A stretch of DNA of 64,000 nt, from the NCBI GenBank assembly GCA_916610825.1, contig OU744451.1, forward strand, positions 6,555,345 to 6,619,344, given 5' to 3'. The position numbers were made by a program, and so were the translations under genes. The DNA is from Haliclystus octoradiatus. Its lineage: Eukaryota > Cnidaria > Staurozoa > Stauromedusae > Haliclystidae. The notes below the pieces were generated by a model. It had not been told where the DNA came from. It did not search any database and saw only the letters and a program-made list of their open reading frames with translations. The stretch's first letter is position 1; every line of letters starts with the position of its first letter. This document shows positions 31,889 through 47,100 of the stretch, in pieces.

Positions 31889-31956
31889 TACCGCATAAAC
31901 CTGATACTTGCACATGGCATGTCTAGACTAAGACGAGCATCTCTATATTAAAGGGA
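31889..31956. repeat. Host 3'-flank segment captured by the satellite macro-unit
   Basis: TACCGCATAAACCTGATACT and following bases to CTCTATATTA. The left arm has the same sequence beside its gene (2113-2190, inverted), so it is host flank. Near-identical copies occur at 48417, 52786 and 63662, each joined upstream to satellite. All share the right-arm variant GACGAGCATC (left arm GACGAAGCATC), so they derive from this copy. Confidence 0.95.
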
Positions 31957-32180
31957 CTGCCTAGGCGTAAAACTATTTTTTTTTATCTTAAGTGGAATTA
32001 ATATGAAATTTGGCAAACTTGTGCGTGTTAGGGATGGGACCTCACTTTCCTATAATTTTTTGAAGAATTTTGTTCTTAAAATAGAATAATGCTTGTTGAT
32101 GACGTCATAAATAATGTTTTTTTCATGATCACAATTTAAATTTCACAATTTCATGATCTTTTTATTTCTTTTTTTTCATG
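31957..32180. other. Non-satellite leader of macro-unit 1 (transposon-end-like)
   Basis: Starts AAAGGGACTGCCTAGGCGTAAAAC at the point where homology to the left arm stops, contains TGATGACGTCATAAAT near 32098, and ends in TTTTTTTTCATGATATTTACATC before satellite. It is repeated at the start of each macro-unit (48483-48713, 52853-53084, 63728-63960). The abrupt start with a GGGACTGCC terminus resembles a MITE end, but no partner TIR is visible in the window. Confidence 0.5.
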
Positions 32181-35100
32181 ATATTTACATCATTACTTGA
32201 TCATAGTCGGTAGATGTACATTAATATTATATCATTACTAGATCAGCCTGGATACAATGGACTCATTGCTAGATCATAGTGGGTATATTACTATTATTGC
32301 TACATCATAGTGGATAGATTTACATTAATACTAGATCATTACTAGATCAAAGTGGATACAATTGATTAATTGCTAGATCATAGTGGGTATATGTACATTA
32401 TTTCTAGATCATAGTGGGTATATGTACACTATTTCTAGATCATAGCCAGATCAGCGTGGATAAACTTGACTTATTGCTATATCATATTGGGCATATGTAC
32501 ATTATTACTAAATCATAGTGTGTAGATGTACAATACTATTGGATCATCATAGTAGGTCATAGTGGATAAATGCTTGTTCCTTCTAGATCATACATAGATA
32601 ATAGAGCTTACCAGTCACTTATTGCTAGATCATAGTGTGTAGATGTAATTGATTACTAGATCAATGTTAGATTACAGTTGACAAAAGTTTCTTCTTTCTA
32701 GAACATTCCTAGATCAGCGTGAATACACTTGACTCATTGCTAGATCATAGTGGGTAGATGTACATAACTTTCAGATCATAGCGGGTATATGTACATTATT
32801 TCTAGATCACATTGGATTTATGTACATACCTACTAGATCATAGTGGGTAGATGTACATTATTTATAGATCATTACTAGATCACCGTGGATACAATTGACT
32901 CATTGCTAGATCATAGTGGGTATATTACAATTATTGCTACAAAATAATGGAGAGATTTAGATTATCACTAGATCATTACTAGATCAAAGTGGGTACAAGT
33001 GACTCATTGCTATATCATATTGGGTATATATACATTATTACTAGATCATAGTGGGTGAATGTACAATACTATTGGATCATCAGTAATTCATAGTGGATAC
33101 ATGTTTGTTCTTTCCAGATCATAAATAGATAATAGAGCCTATCAGTCACTTATTGCTAGATCATAGTGGGTAGATGTACATAACTTCTAGATCATAGTGG
33201 GTATATGCACAATATTTTTAGATTACAGTGGGTATATTTACATTATTACTTGATCATAGTGGGTAGATGTACATTATTTCTAGATATTATTAGATCAGCC
33301 AGGATACAATTGACTCATTGCTAGATCATAGTGGGTAAATTAACATTATTGCTACATCATAGTGGAGAGATTTAGATTTTCACTAGATCATTACTAGATC
33401 AAAATGGGTACATGTGACTCATTGCTATATCATATTGGGCATATGTACATTATTACTAGAACATAGTGGGTATATGTACACTATTTACAGATCATTGCCA
33501 GATCATTGAGGATACACTTGACTCATTGCTAGATCATAGTGGGTAGATGTACATAATTTCTAGATCATAATGGGTATATGTACGTTATTTCTAGACCACA
33601 GTGGTATATCTACATTACTTCTAGATCACATTGGGTATATGTACATTATTACTACATCATAGTGGGTAGATGTACATTATTTCCAGATCATTACTAGATC
33701 AGCGCGGATAAAATTTACTCATTGCTAGAACATAGTGGGTATATTACCATTATTGCTACATCATAGTGGAGAGATTTCGATTTTCACTAGATCATTGCCA
33801 TATCAGCGTGGATACACTTGACTCATTGCTATATCATATTGGGCATATGTACATTATTACTAGATCATAGTGTGTAGATGTACAATGCTATTGGATCATC
33901 AGTAGGTCATAGTGGATAAATGCTTGTTCTTTCTAGATCATATATAGATAATAGAGCTTACCAGTCACTTATTGCTAGATCATAGTGTGTAGATGTAACT
34001 GATTACTACATAACTGTTAGATTACAGTTGACAAAAGTTTCTTCTTTCTAGATCGTTCCTAGATCAGCGTGAATACACTTGATTAATTGCTAGATAATAG
34101 TGGGTAGATGTACATAATTTCAAGATCATAGTGGGTATATGCACAGCATTTCTAGACTACAGTGGGTATATTTACATTATTACTTCATCATACTGGGTAG
34201 AATTACATTATTTTTAGATCATTACTAGATCAGCCTGGATACAATGGACTCATTGCTAGATCATAGTGGGTATATTAGCATTATTGCTACATCATAGTGG
34301 ATAGATTTACATTAATACTAGATCATTACTAGATCAAAGTGGATACAATTGATTAATTGTTAGATCATAGTGGGTATATGTACATTATTTCTAGATCATA
34401 GTGGGTATATGTACACTATTTCTAGATCATTGCCAGATCAGCGTGGATACACCTGACTCATTGCTATATCATATTGGGCATATGTACATTATTACTAGAT
34501 CATAGTGTGTAGATGTACAATGCGATTGGATCATCAGTAGGTCATAGAGGATAAATGCTTGTTCTTTCTAGATTATATATCGATAGTAGAGCTTAGCAGT
34601 CACTTATTGCTAGATCATAGTGTGTAGATGTAACTGATTACTAGATCACTGTTAGATTACAGTTGACAAAAGTTTTTTCTTTCTAGAACATTCCTAGATC
34701 AGCGTGAATACACTTGACTCATTGCTAGATCATAGTGGGTAGATGTACATAACTTTCAGATCATAGCGGGTATATGTACATTATTTCTAGATCACATTGG
34801 GTTTATGTACATACCTACTAGATCATAGTGGGTAGATGTACATTATTTCTAGATCATTACTAGATCACCGTGGATACAATTGACTCATTGCTAGATCATA
34901 GTGGGTATATGTACATTATTTCTAGATCATAGTGGGTATATGTACATTATTTCTAGATCATTGCCAGATCAGCGTCGATAAACTTGACTTATTGCTATAT
35001 CATATTGGGCATATGTACATTATTAGTAGATCATAGTGTGGAGATGTACAATACTATTGGATCATCAGTAGGTCTTAATGGATAAATTCTTGTTCCTTCT

Positions 35101-38100
35101 AGATCATACATAGATGATAGAGCTTACCAGTAACTTATTGCTAGATGATAGTGTGTAGATGTAACTGATTACTAGATCACTGTTAGATTACTGTTGACAA
35201 AAGTTTCTTCTTTCTAGATTATTCCTAGATCAGCGTGAATAAATTTGACTCATTGCTAGATCATAGTGGGTAGATGTACATAACTTTCAGGTCATAGCGG
35301 GTATATGTACATTATTTCTAAATCACATTGGGTAAATGTACATTCTTACTAGATCATAGTGGGTAGATGTACATTATTTCTAGATCATTACTAGATCACC
35401 GTGGATACAATTGACTCATTGCTAGATCATAGTTGGTATATTACAATTATTGCTACATAATAGTGGAGAGATTTAGATTATCACTAAATCATTACTAGAT
35501 CAAAGTGGGTACAAGTGACTCATTGCCATATCATATTGGGTATATATACATTATTACTAGATCATAGTGGGTGAATGTACAATACTACTGGATCATCAGT
35601 AATTCATAGTGGATACATGTTTGTTCTTTTTAGATCATAAATAGATAATAGAGCCTATCAGTCAGTTATTACTAGATCATAGTCGGTAGATGTACATAAT
35701 TTCTAGATCATAGTGGGTATATGCACAATATTTCTAGATTACAGTGGGTAAATTTACATTATTACTTGATCATAGTGGGTAGATGTACATTATTTCTAGA
35801 TATTACTAGATCAGCCTGGATACAATTGACTCATTGCTAGATCATAGTAGGTATATAACCATTATTGCTACATCATAGTGGAGAGATTTAGATTTTCACT
35901 AGATCATTACTAGATCAAAGTGGGTACATGTGACTCATTGCTATATCATAATGGGCATATGTACATTATTACTAGCACATAGTTTGGGTATATGTACAGT
36001 ATTTCTATATCATTACTAGATCAAAGTGGATACAATTGATTAATTGCTAGATCATAGTGGGTATATGTACATTATTTCTAGATCATAGTAGGTATATGTA
36101 CACTATTTCTAGATCATTGCCAGATCAGCGTGGATAAACTTGACTTATTGCTATATCATATTGGGCATATGTACATTATTACTAGATCATAGTGTGGAGA
36201 TGTACAATTGGATCATCAGTAGGTCATAGTGGATAAATTCTTGTTCCTTCTAGATCATACCTAGATAATAGAGCTTACCAGTCACTTATTGCTAGATCAT
36301 AGTGTGTAGATGTAACTGATTACTAGATCACTGTTAGATTACAGTTGACAAAGTTTCTTCTTTCTAGAACATTCCTAGATCAGCCTGAATAAACTTGACT
36401 CATTGCTAGATCATAGTGGGTAGATGTACATAATTTCTAGATCATAATGGGTATATGTACATTATTTCTAGATCACATTTTTTATATGTACATTCTTACT
36501 AAATCATAGTGGGTAGATGTACATTATTTCTAGATCATTGTCAGATCAGCCTGGATACACCTGACTCATTGCTATATCATATTGGGCATATGTGAATTAT
36601 TACTAGATCATAGTGTGTAGATGTACAATGCTATTGGATCATCAGTAGGTCATAGAGGATAAATGCTTGTTCTTTCTAGATCATATATCGATAATAGAGC
36701 TTAGCAGTCACTTATTGCTAGATCATAGTGTGTAGATGTAACTGATTACTAGATCACTGTTAGATTACAGTTGACAAAAATTTTTTCTTTCTAGAACATT
36801 CCTAGATCAGCGTGAATACACTTGACTCATTGCTAGATCATAGTTGGTAGATGTACATAATTTTCAGATCATAGCGTGTATATGTACATTGTTTCTAGAT
36901 CATTGCCAGATCAGCGTGGATAAACTTGACTTACTGATATATCATAGTGGGCATATGTACATTATTACTACATCATAATGGAGAGATTTAGATTATCACT
37001 AGATCATTACTAGATCAAAGTGGGTACAAGTGACTCATTGCTATATCATATTGGGTACATATACATTATTACTAGATCATAGTGGGTGAATGTACAATAC
37101 TATTGAATCATCAGTAATTGATAGTGGATACATGTTTGTTCTTTCTAGATCATAAATAGATAATAGAGCCTATCAGTCACTTATTGCTAGATCATAGTTT
37201 GTAGATGTACATAATTTCTAGATCATAGTGGGTATATGCACAATATTTCTAGATTACAGTGGTTATATTTACATTATTACTTGATCATAGTGGGTAGATG
37301 TACATGATTTCTAGATATTATTAGATCAGCCTGGATACAATTGATTCATTGCTAGATCATAGTGGGTATATTACCATTATTGCTACATCATAGTGGAGAG
37401 ATTTAGATTTTCACTACATCATTACTAGATCAAAGTGGGTACATGCAAGTCATTGCTATATCATATTGGGCATATGTACATTATTACTAGAACATAGTGG
37501 GTATACGTACACTATTTCTAGATCATTGCCAGATCAGCGTGGATACACTTGCCTCATTGCTAGATCATAGTGGGTAGATGTAAATAATTTCTAGATCATA
37601 ATGGGTATATGTTCATTATTACTACATCATAGTGGGTTGATGTACATTATCTCCAGATCATTACTAGATCAGCGTGGATAAAATTTACTCATTGCTAGAA
37701 GAAAGTGGGTATATTACCATTATTGCTACATCATAGTGGAGAGATTTCGATTTTCACTAGATCATTGCCAGATCAGCGTGGATACACTTGACTCATTGCT
37801 ATATAATATTGGGCATATGTACATTATTACTAGATCATAGTGTGTAGATGTACAATGCTATTGGATCATCAGTAGGTCATAGAGGATAAATGCTTGTTCT
37901 TTATAGATCATATATAGATAATAGAGCTTATCAGTCACTCATAGCTAGATCATAGTGGGTAGATGTACAAAATTTCCAGATCATAGTGGGTATATGCACA
38001 ACATTTTTAGACTAGAGTGGGTATATTTACATTATTACTTGATCAAAGTAGGTAGATGTACATTATTTTTAGATCATTACTAGATCAGCCTGGATACAAT

Positions 38101-41100
38101 GGACTCATTCCTAGATCATAGTGGGTATATTACCATTATTTCTACATCATAGTAGATATATTTACATTAATACTATATTATTACTAGATCAAAGTGGATA
38201 CAATTGATTAATTGCTAGATCATAGTTGGTATATGTACATTATTTCTAGATCATAGTGGGTATATGTACATTATTTCTAGATGATAGTGTATAGATGTAA
38301 CTGATTACTAGATCACTGTTAGATTACAGTTGACAAAAGTTTCTTCTTTCTAGATTATTCCTAGATCAGCGTGAATAAATTTGACTCATTGCTAGATCAT
38401 AGTGTGTAGATGTACATAACTTTCAGGTCATACCGGGTATATGTACATTATTTCTAAATCACATTGGGTAAATGTACATTCTTACTAGATCATAGTGGGT
38501 AGATGTACATTATTTATAGATCATTACTAGATCACCGTGGATACAATTGACTCATTGCTAGATCATAGTGGGTATATTACAATTATTGCTACAAAATAAT
38601 GGAGAGATTTAGATTATCACTAGATCATTACTAGATCAAAGTGGGTACAAGTGACTCATTGCTATATCATATTGGGTATATATACATTATTACTAGATCA
38701 TAGTGGGTGAATGTACAATACTATTGGATCATCAGTAATTCATAGTGGATACATGTTTGTTCTTTCCAGATCATAAATAGATAATAGAGCCTATCAGTCA
38801 CTTATTGCTAGATCATAGTGGGTAGATGTACATAACTTCTAGATCATAGTGGGTATATGCACAATATTTTTAGATTACAGTGGGTATATTTACATTATTA
38901 CTTGATCATAGTGGGTAGATGTACATTATTTCTAGATATTATTAGATCAGCCAGGATACAATTGACTCATTGCTAGATCATAGTGGGTAAATTAACATTA
39001 TTGCTACATCATAGTGGAGAGATTTAGATTTTCACTAGATCATTACTAGATCAAAATGGGTACATGTGACTCATTGCTATATCATATTGGGCATATGTAC
39101 ATTATTACTAGAACATAGTGGGTATATGTACACTATTTACAGATCATTGCCAGATCATTGAGGATACACTTGACTCATTGCTAGATCATAGTGGGTAGAT
39201 GTACATAATTTCTAGATCATAATGGGTATATGTACGTTATTTCTAGACCACAGTGGTATATCTACATTACTTCTAGATCACATTGGGTATATGTACATTA
39301 TTACTACATCATAGTGGGTAGATGTACATTATTTCCAGATCATTACTAGATCAGCGCGGATAAAATTTACTCATTGCTAGAACATAGTGGGTATATTACC
39401 ATTATTGCTACATCATAGTGGAGAGATTTCGATTTTCACTAGATCATTGCCATATCAGCGTGGATACACTTGACTCATTGCTATATCATATTGGGCATAT
39501 GTACATTATTACTAGATCATAGTGTGTAGATGTACAATGCTATTGGATCATCAGTAGGTCATAGTGGATAAATGCTTGTTCTTTCTAGATCATATATAGA
39601 TAATAGAGCTTACCAGTCACTTATTGCTAGATCATAGTGTGTAGATGTAACTGATTACTACATAACTGTTAGATTACAGTTGACAAAAGTTTCTTCTTTC
39701 TAGATCGTTCCTAGATCAGCGTGAATACACTTGATTAATTGCTAGATAATAGTGGGTAGATGTACATAATTTCAAGATCATAGTGGGTATATGCACAGCA
39801 TTTCTAGACTACAGTGGGTATATTTACATTATTACTTCATCATACTGGGTAGAATTACATTATTTTTAGATCATTACTAGATCAGCCTGGATACAATGGA
39901 CTCATTGCTAGATCATAGTGGGTATATTAGCATTATTGCTACATCATAGTGGATAGATTTACATTAATACTAGATCATTACTAGATCAAAGTGGATACAA
40001 TTGATTAATTGTTAGATCATAGTGGGTATATGTACATTATTTCTAGATCATAGTGGGTATATGTACACTATTTCTAGATCATTGCCAGATCAGCGTGGAT
40101 ACACCTGACTCATTGCTATATCATATTGGGCATATGTACATTATTACTAGATCATAGTGTGTAGATGTACAATGCGATTGGATCATCAGTAGGTCATAGA
40201 GGATAAATGCTTGTTCTTTCTAGATTATATATCGATAGTAGAGCTTAGCAGTCACTTATTGCTAGATCATAGTGTGTAGATGTAACTGATTACTAGATCA
40301 CTGTTAGATTACAGTTGACAAAAGTTTTTTCTTTCTAGAACATTCCTAGATCAGCGTGAATACACTTGACTCATTGCTAGATCATAGTGGGTAGATGTAC
40401 ATAACTTTCAGATCATAGCGGGTATATGTACATTATTTCTAGATCACATTGGGTTTATGTACATACCTACTAGATCATAGTGGGTAGATGTACATTATTT
40501 CTAGATCATTACTAGATCACCGTGGATACAATTGACTCATTGCTAGATCATAGTGGGTATATGTACATTATTTCTAGATCATAGTGGGTATATGTACACT
40601 ATTTCTAGATCATTGCCAGATCAGCGTCGATAAACTTGACTTATTGCTATATCATATTGGGCATATGTACATTATTAGTAGATCATAGTGTGGAGATGTA
40701 CAATACTATTGGATCATCAGTAGGTCTTAATGGATAAATTCTTGTTCCTTCTAGATCATACATAGATGATAGAGCTTACCAGTAACTTATTGCTAGATGA
40801 TAGTGTGTAGATGTAACTGATTACTAGATCACTGTTAGATTACTGTTGACAAAAGTTTCTTCTTTCTAGATTATTCCTAGATCAGCGTGAATAAATTTGA
40901 CTCATTGCTAGATCATAGTGGGTAGATGTACATAACTTTCAGGTCATAGCGGGTATATGTACATTATTTCTAAATCACATTGGGTAAATGTACATTCTTA
41001 CTAGATCATAGTGGGTAGATGTACATTATTTCTAGATCATTACTAGATCACCGTGGATACAATTGACTCATTGCTAGATCATAGTTGGTATATTACAATT

Positions 41101-44100
41101 ATTGCTACATAATAGTGGAGAGATTTAGATTATCACTAAATCATTACTAGATCAAAGTGGGTACAAGTGACTCATTGCCATATCATATTGGGTATATATA
41201 CATTATTACTAGATCATAGTGGGTGAATGTACAATACTACTGGATCATCAGTAATTCATAGTGGATACATGTTTGTTCTTTTTAGATCATAAATAGATAA
41301 TAGAGCCTATCAGTCAGTTATTACTAGATCATAGTCGGTAGATGTACATAATTTCTAGATCATAGTGGGTATATGCACAATATTTCTAGATTACAGTGGG
41401 TAAATTTACATTATTACTTGATCATAGTGGGTAGATGTACATTATTTCTAGATATTACTAGATCAGCCTGGATACAATTGACTCATTGCTAGATCATAGT
41501 AGGTATATAACCATTATTGCTACATCATAGTGGAGAGATTTAGATTTTCACTAGATCATTACTAGATCAAAGTGGGTACATGTGACTCATTGCTATATCA
41601 TAATGGGCATATGTACATTATTACTAGCACATAGTTTGGGTATATGTACAGTATTTCTATATCATTACTAGATCAAAGTGGATACAATTGATTAATTGCT
41701 AGATCATAGTGGGTATATGTACATTATTTCTAGATCATAGTAGGTATATGTACACTATTTCTAGATCATTGCCAGATCAGCGTGGATAAACTTGACTTAT
41801 TGCTATATCATATTGGGCATATGTACATTATTACTAGATCATAGTGTGGAGATGTACAATACTATTGGATCATCAGTAGGTCATAGTGGATAAATTCTTG
41901 TTCCTTCTAGATCATACCTAGATAATAGAGCTTACCAGTCACTTATTGCTAGATCATAGTGTGTAGATGTAACTGATTACTAGATCACTGTTAGATTACA
42001 GTTGACAAAGTTTCTTCTTTCTAGAACATTCCTAGATCAGCCTGAATAAACTTGACTCATTGCTAGATCATAGTGGGTAGATGTACATAATTTCTAGATC
42101 ATAATGGGTATATGTACATTATTTCTAGATCACATTTTTTATATGTACATTCTTACTAAATCATAGTGGGTAGATGTACATTATTTCTAGATCATTGTCA
42201 GATCAGCCTGGATACACCTGACTCATTGCTATATCATATTGGGCATATGTGAATTATTACTAGATCATAGTGTGTAGATGTACAATGCTATTGGATCATC
42301 AGTAGGTCATAGAGGATAAATGCTTGTTCTTTCTAGATCATATATCGATAATAGAGCTTAGCAGTCACTTATTGCTAGATCATAGTGTGTAGATGTAACT
42401 GATTACTAGATCACTGTTAGATTACAGTTGACAAAAATTTTTTCTTTCTAGAACATTCCTAGATCAGCGTGAATACACTTGACTCATTGCTAGATCATAG
42501 TTGGTAGATGTACATAATTTTCAGATCATAGCGTGTATATGTACATTGTTTCTAGATCATTGCCAGATCAGCGTGGATAAACTTGACTTACTGATATATC
42601 ATAGTGGGCATATGTACATTATTACTACATCATAATGGAGAGATTTAGATTATCACTAGATCATTACTAGATCAAAGTGGGTACAAGTGACTCATTGCTA
42701 TATCATATTGGGTACATGTACATTATTACTAGATCATAGTGGGTGAATGTACAATACTATTGAATCATCAGTAATTGATAATGGATACATGTTTGTTCTT
42801 TCTAGATCATAAATAGATAATAGAGCCTATCAGTCACTTATTGCTAGATCATAGTTTGTAGATGTACATAATTTCTAGATCATAGTGGGTATATGCACAA
42901 TATTTCTAGATTACAGTGGTTATATTTACATTATTACTTGATCATAGTGGGTAGATGTACATGATTTCTAGATATTATTAGATCAGCCTGGATACAATTG
43001 ATTCATTGCTAGATCATAGTGGGTATATTACCATTATTGCTACATCATAGTGGAGAGATTTAGATTTTCACTACATCATTACTAGATCAAAGTGGGTACA
43101 TGCAAGTCATTGCTATATCATATTGGGCATATGTACATTATTACTAGAACATAGTGGGTATACGTACACTATTTCTAGATCATTGCCAGATCAGCGTGGA
43201 TACACTTGCCTCATTGCTAGATCATAGTGGGTAGATGTAAATAATTTCTAGATCATAATGGGTATATGTTCATTATTACTACATCATAGTGGGTTGATGT
43301 ACATTATCTCCAGATCATTACTAGATCAGCGTGGATAAAATTTACTCATTGCTAGAAGAAAGTGGGTATATTACCATTATTGCTACATCATAGTGGAGAG
43401 ATTTCGATTTTCACTAGATCATTGCCAGATCAGCGTGGATACACTTGACTCATTGCTATATAATATTGGGCATATGTACATTATTACTAGATCATAGTGT
43501 GTAGATGTACAATGCTATTGGATCATCAGTAGGTCATAGAGGATAAATGCTTGTTCTTTATAGATCATATATAGATAATAGAGCTTATCAGTCACTCATA
43601 GCTAGATCATAGTGGGTAGATGTACAAAATTTCTAGATCATAGTGGGTATATGCACAACATTTTTAGACTAGAGTGGGTATATTTACATTATTACTTGAT
43701 CAAAGTAGGTAGATGTACATTATTTTTAGATCATTACTAGATCAGCCTGGATACAATGGACTCATTCCTAGATCATAGTGGGTATATTACCATTATTTCT
43801 ACATCATAGTAGATATATTTACATTAATACTATATTATTACTAGATCAAAGTGGATACAATTGATTAATTGCTAGATCATAGTTGGTATATGTACATTAT
43901 TTCTAGATCATAGTGGGTATATGTACATTATTTCTAGATGATAGTGTATAGATGTAACTGATTACTAGATCACTGTTAGATTACAGTTGACAAAAGTTTC
44001 TTCTTTCTAGATTATTCCTAGATCAGCGTGAATAAATTTGACTCATTGCTAGATCATAGTGTGTAGATGTACATAACTTTCAGGTCATACCGGGTATATG

Positions 44101-47100
44101 TACATTATTTCTAAATCACATTGGGTAAATGTACATTCTTACTAGATCATAGTGGGTAGATGTACATTATTTCTAGATCATTAATATATCACTGTGGATA
44201 CAATTGACTCATTGCTAGATCATAGTTGGTATATTACAATTATTGCTACATAGTAGTGGAGAGATTTAGATTATCACTAAATCATTACTAGATCAAAGTG
44301 GGTACAAATGACTCATTGCCATATCATATTGGGTATATGTACATTATTACTAGATCATAGTGGGTGAATGTACAATACTACTGGATCATCAGTAATTCAT
44401 AGTGGATACATGTTTGTTCTTTTTAGATCATAAATAGATAATAGAGCCTATCAGTCACTTATTACTAGATCATAGTGGGTAGATGTACATAATTTGTAGA
44501 TCATAGTGGGTATATGCACAATATTTCTAGATTACAGTGGGTAAATTTACATTATTACGTGATCATAGTGGGTAGATGTACATTATTTCTAAATATTACT
44601 ATATCAGCCTGGATACAATTGACTCATTGTTAGATCATAGTAGGTATATTACCATTATTGCTACATCATAGTGGAGAGATTTAGATTTTCCCTAGATCAT
44701 TACTAGATCAAAGTGGGTACATGTGACTCATTGCTATATCATAATGGGCATATGTACATTATTACTAGAACATAGTGGGTATATGTACAGTATTTCTAGA
44801 TCATTTCTAGATCAAAGTGGATACAATTGATTAATTGCTAGATCATAGTTGGTATATGTACATTATTTCTAGATCATATTGGGTATATGCACAATATTTC
44901 TAGATTACAGTGGGTAAATTTACATTATTACTTGATCATAGTGGGTAAATGTACATAATTTTCAGATCATAGCGTGTATATGTACATTATTTCTAGATCA
45001 TAGTGGGTATATGTACACTATTTCTAGATCATTGCCAGATCAGCGTGGATAAACTTGACTTACTGATATATCATATTGGGCATATGTACATTATTACTAC
45101 ATCATAATGGAGAGATTTAGATTATCACTAGATCATTACTAGATCAAAGTGGGTACAAGTGACTCATTGCTATATCATATTGGGTATATGTACATTATTA
45201 CTAGATCATAGTGGGTGAATGTACAATACTATTGAATCATCAGTAATTGATAGTGGATACATGTTTGTTCTTTCTAGATCATAAATAGATAAAAGAGCCT
45301 ATCAGTCACTTATTGCTAGATCATAGTTTGTGAATGTACATAATTTCTAGATCATAGTGGGTATATGCACAATATTTCTAGATTACAGTGGTTATATTTA
45401 AATTATTACTTGATCATAGAGGGTAGATGTACATGATTTCTAGATATTATTAGATCAGCCTGGATACAATTGATTCATTGCTAGATCATAGTGGGTATAT
45501 TACCATTATTGCTACATCATAGTGGAGAGATTTAGATTTTCACTAGATCATTACTAGATCAAAGTGGGTACATGCGACTCATTGCTATATCATATTGGGC
45601 ATATGTACATTATTACTAGAACATAGTGGGTATACGTACACTATTTCTAGATCATTGCCAGATCAGCGTGGATACACTTGCCTCATTGCTAGATCATAGT
45701 GGGTAGATGTAAATAATTTCTAGATCATAATGGGTATATGTACGTTATTTCTAGACCACAGTTGTATATGTACATTACTTCTAGATTACAGTGGGTAAAT
45801 TTACATTATTACTTGATCATAGTGGGTAGATGTACATTATTTCTAGATATTACTAGATCAGCCTGGATACAATTGACTCATTGCTAGATCATAGTAGGTA
45901 TATAACCATTATTGCTACATCATAGTGGAGAGATTTAGATTTTCACTAGATCATTACTAGATCAAAGTGGGTACATGTGACTCATTGCTATATCATAATG
46001 GGCATATGTACATTATTACTAGCACATAGTTTGGGTATATGTACAGTATTTCTATATCATTACTAGATCAAAGTGGATACAATTGATTAATTGCTAGATC
46101 ATAGTGGGTATATGTACATTATTTCTAGATCATAGTAGGTATATGTACACTATTTCTAGATCATTGCCAGATCAGCGTGGATAAACTTGACTTATTGCTA
46201 TATCATATTGGGCATATGTACATTATTACTAGATCATAGTGTGGAGATGTACAATACTATTGGATCATCAGTAGGTCATAGTGGATAAATTCTTGTTCCT
46301 TCTAGATCATACCTAGATAATAGAGCTTACCAGTCACTTATTGCTAGATCATAGTGTGTAGATGTAACTGATTACTAGATCACTGTTAGATTACAGTTGA
46401 CAAAGTTTCTTCTTTCTAGAACATTCCTAGATCAGCCTGAATAAACTTGACTCATTGCTAGATCATAGTGGGTAGATGTACATAATTTCTAGATCATAAT
46501 GGGTATATGTACATTATTTCTAGATCACATTTTTTATATGTACATTCTTACTAAATCATAGTGGGTAGATGTACATTATTTCTAGATCATTGTCAGATCA
46601 GCGTGGATACACCTGACTCATTGCTATATCATATTGGGCATATGTGAATTATTACTAGATCATAGTGTGTAGATGTACAATGCTATTGGATCATCAGTAG
46701 GTCATAGAGGATAAATGCTTGTTCTTTCTAGATCATATATCGATAATAGAGCTTAGCAGTCACTTATTGCTAGATCATAGTGTTTAGATGTAACTGATTA
46801 CTAGATCACTGTTAGATTACAGTTGACAAAAGTTTTTTCTTTCTAGAACATTCCTAGATCAGCGTGAAAACACTTGACTCATTGCTAGATCATAGTTGGT
46901 AGATGTACATAATTTTCAGATCATAGCGTGTATATGTACATTGTTTCTAGATCATTGCCAGATCAGCGTGGATAAACTTGACTTACTGATATATCATAGT
47001 GGGCATATGTACATTATTACTACATCATAATGGAGAGATTTAGATTATCACTAGATCATTACTAGATCAAAGTGGGTACAAGTGACTCATTGCTATATCA

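Larger units (their letters stand above)
24290..31957. repeat. Right arm of the large inverted duplication (partner 2110-5890)
   Basis: Inverted copy of the left gene locus. It is about twice as long because of insertions missing from the left arm: about 24440-24860, 26531-28279 (TA-flanked TIR element), 28283-29995 (Penelope-like) and 30600-31303 (TIR element). Homology ends at about 31957, exactly where the satellite region begins. Confidence 0.9.

Noticed and set aside
31957-32180. Identity of the leader with the TIR element at 19711
   Set aside because: Both have a GGCAGG/GGGACTGCC-like end and a TGACGTCA, but the termini do not align beyond a few bases; treated as different.
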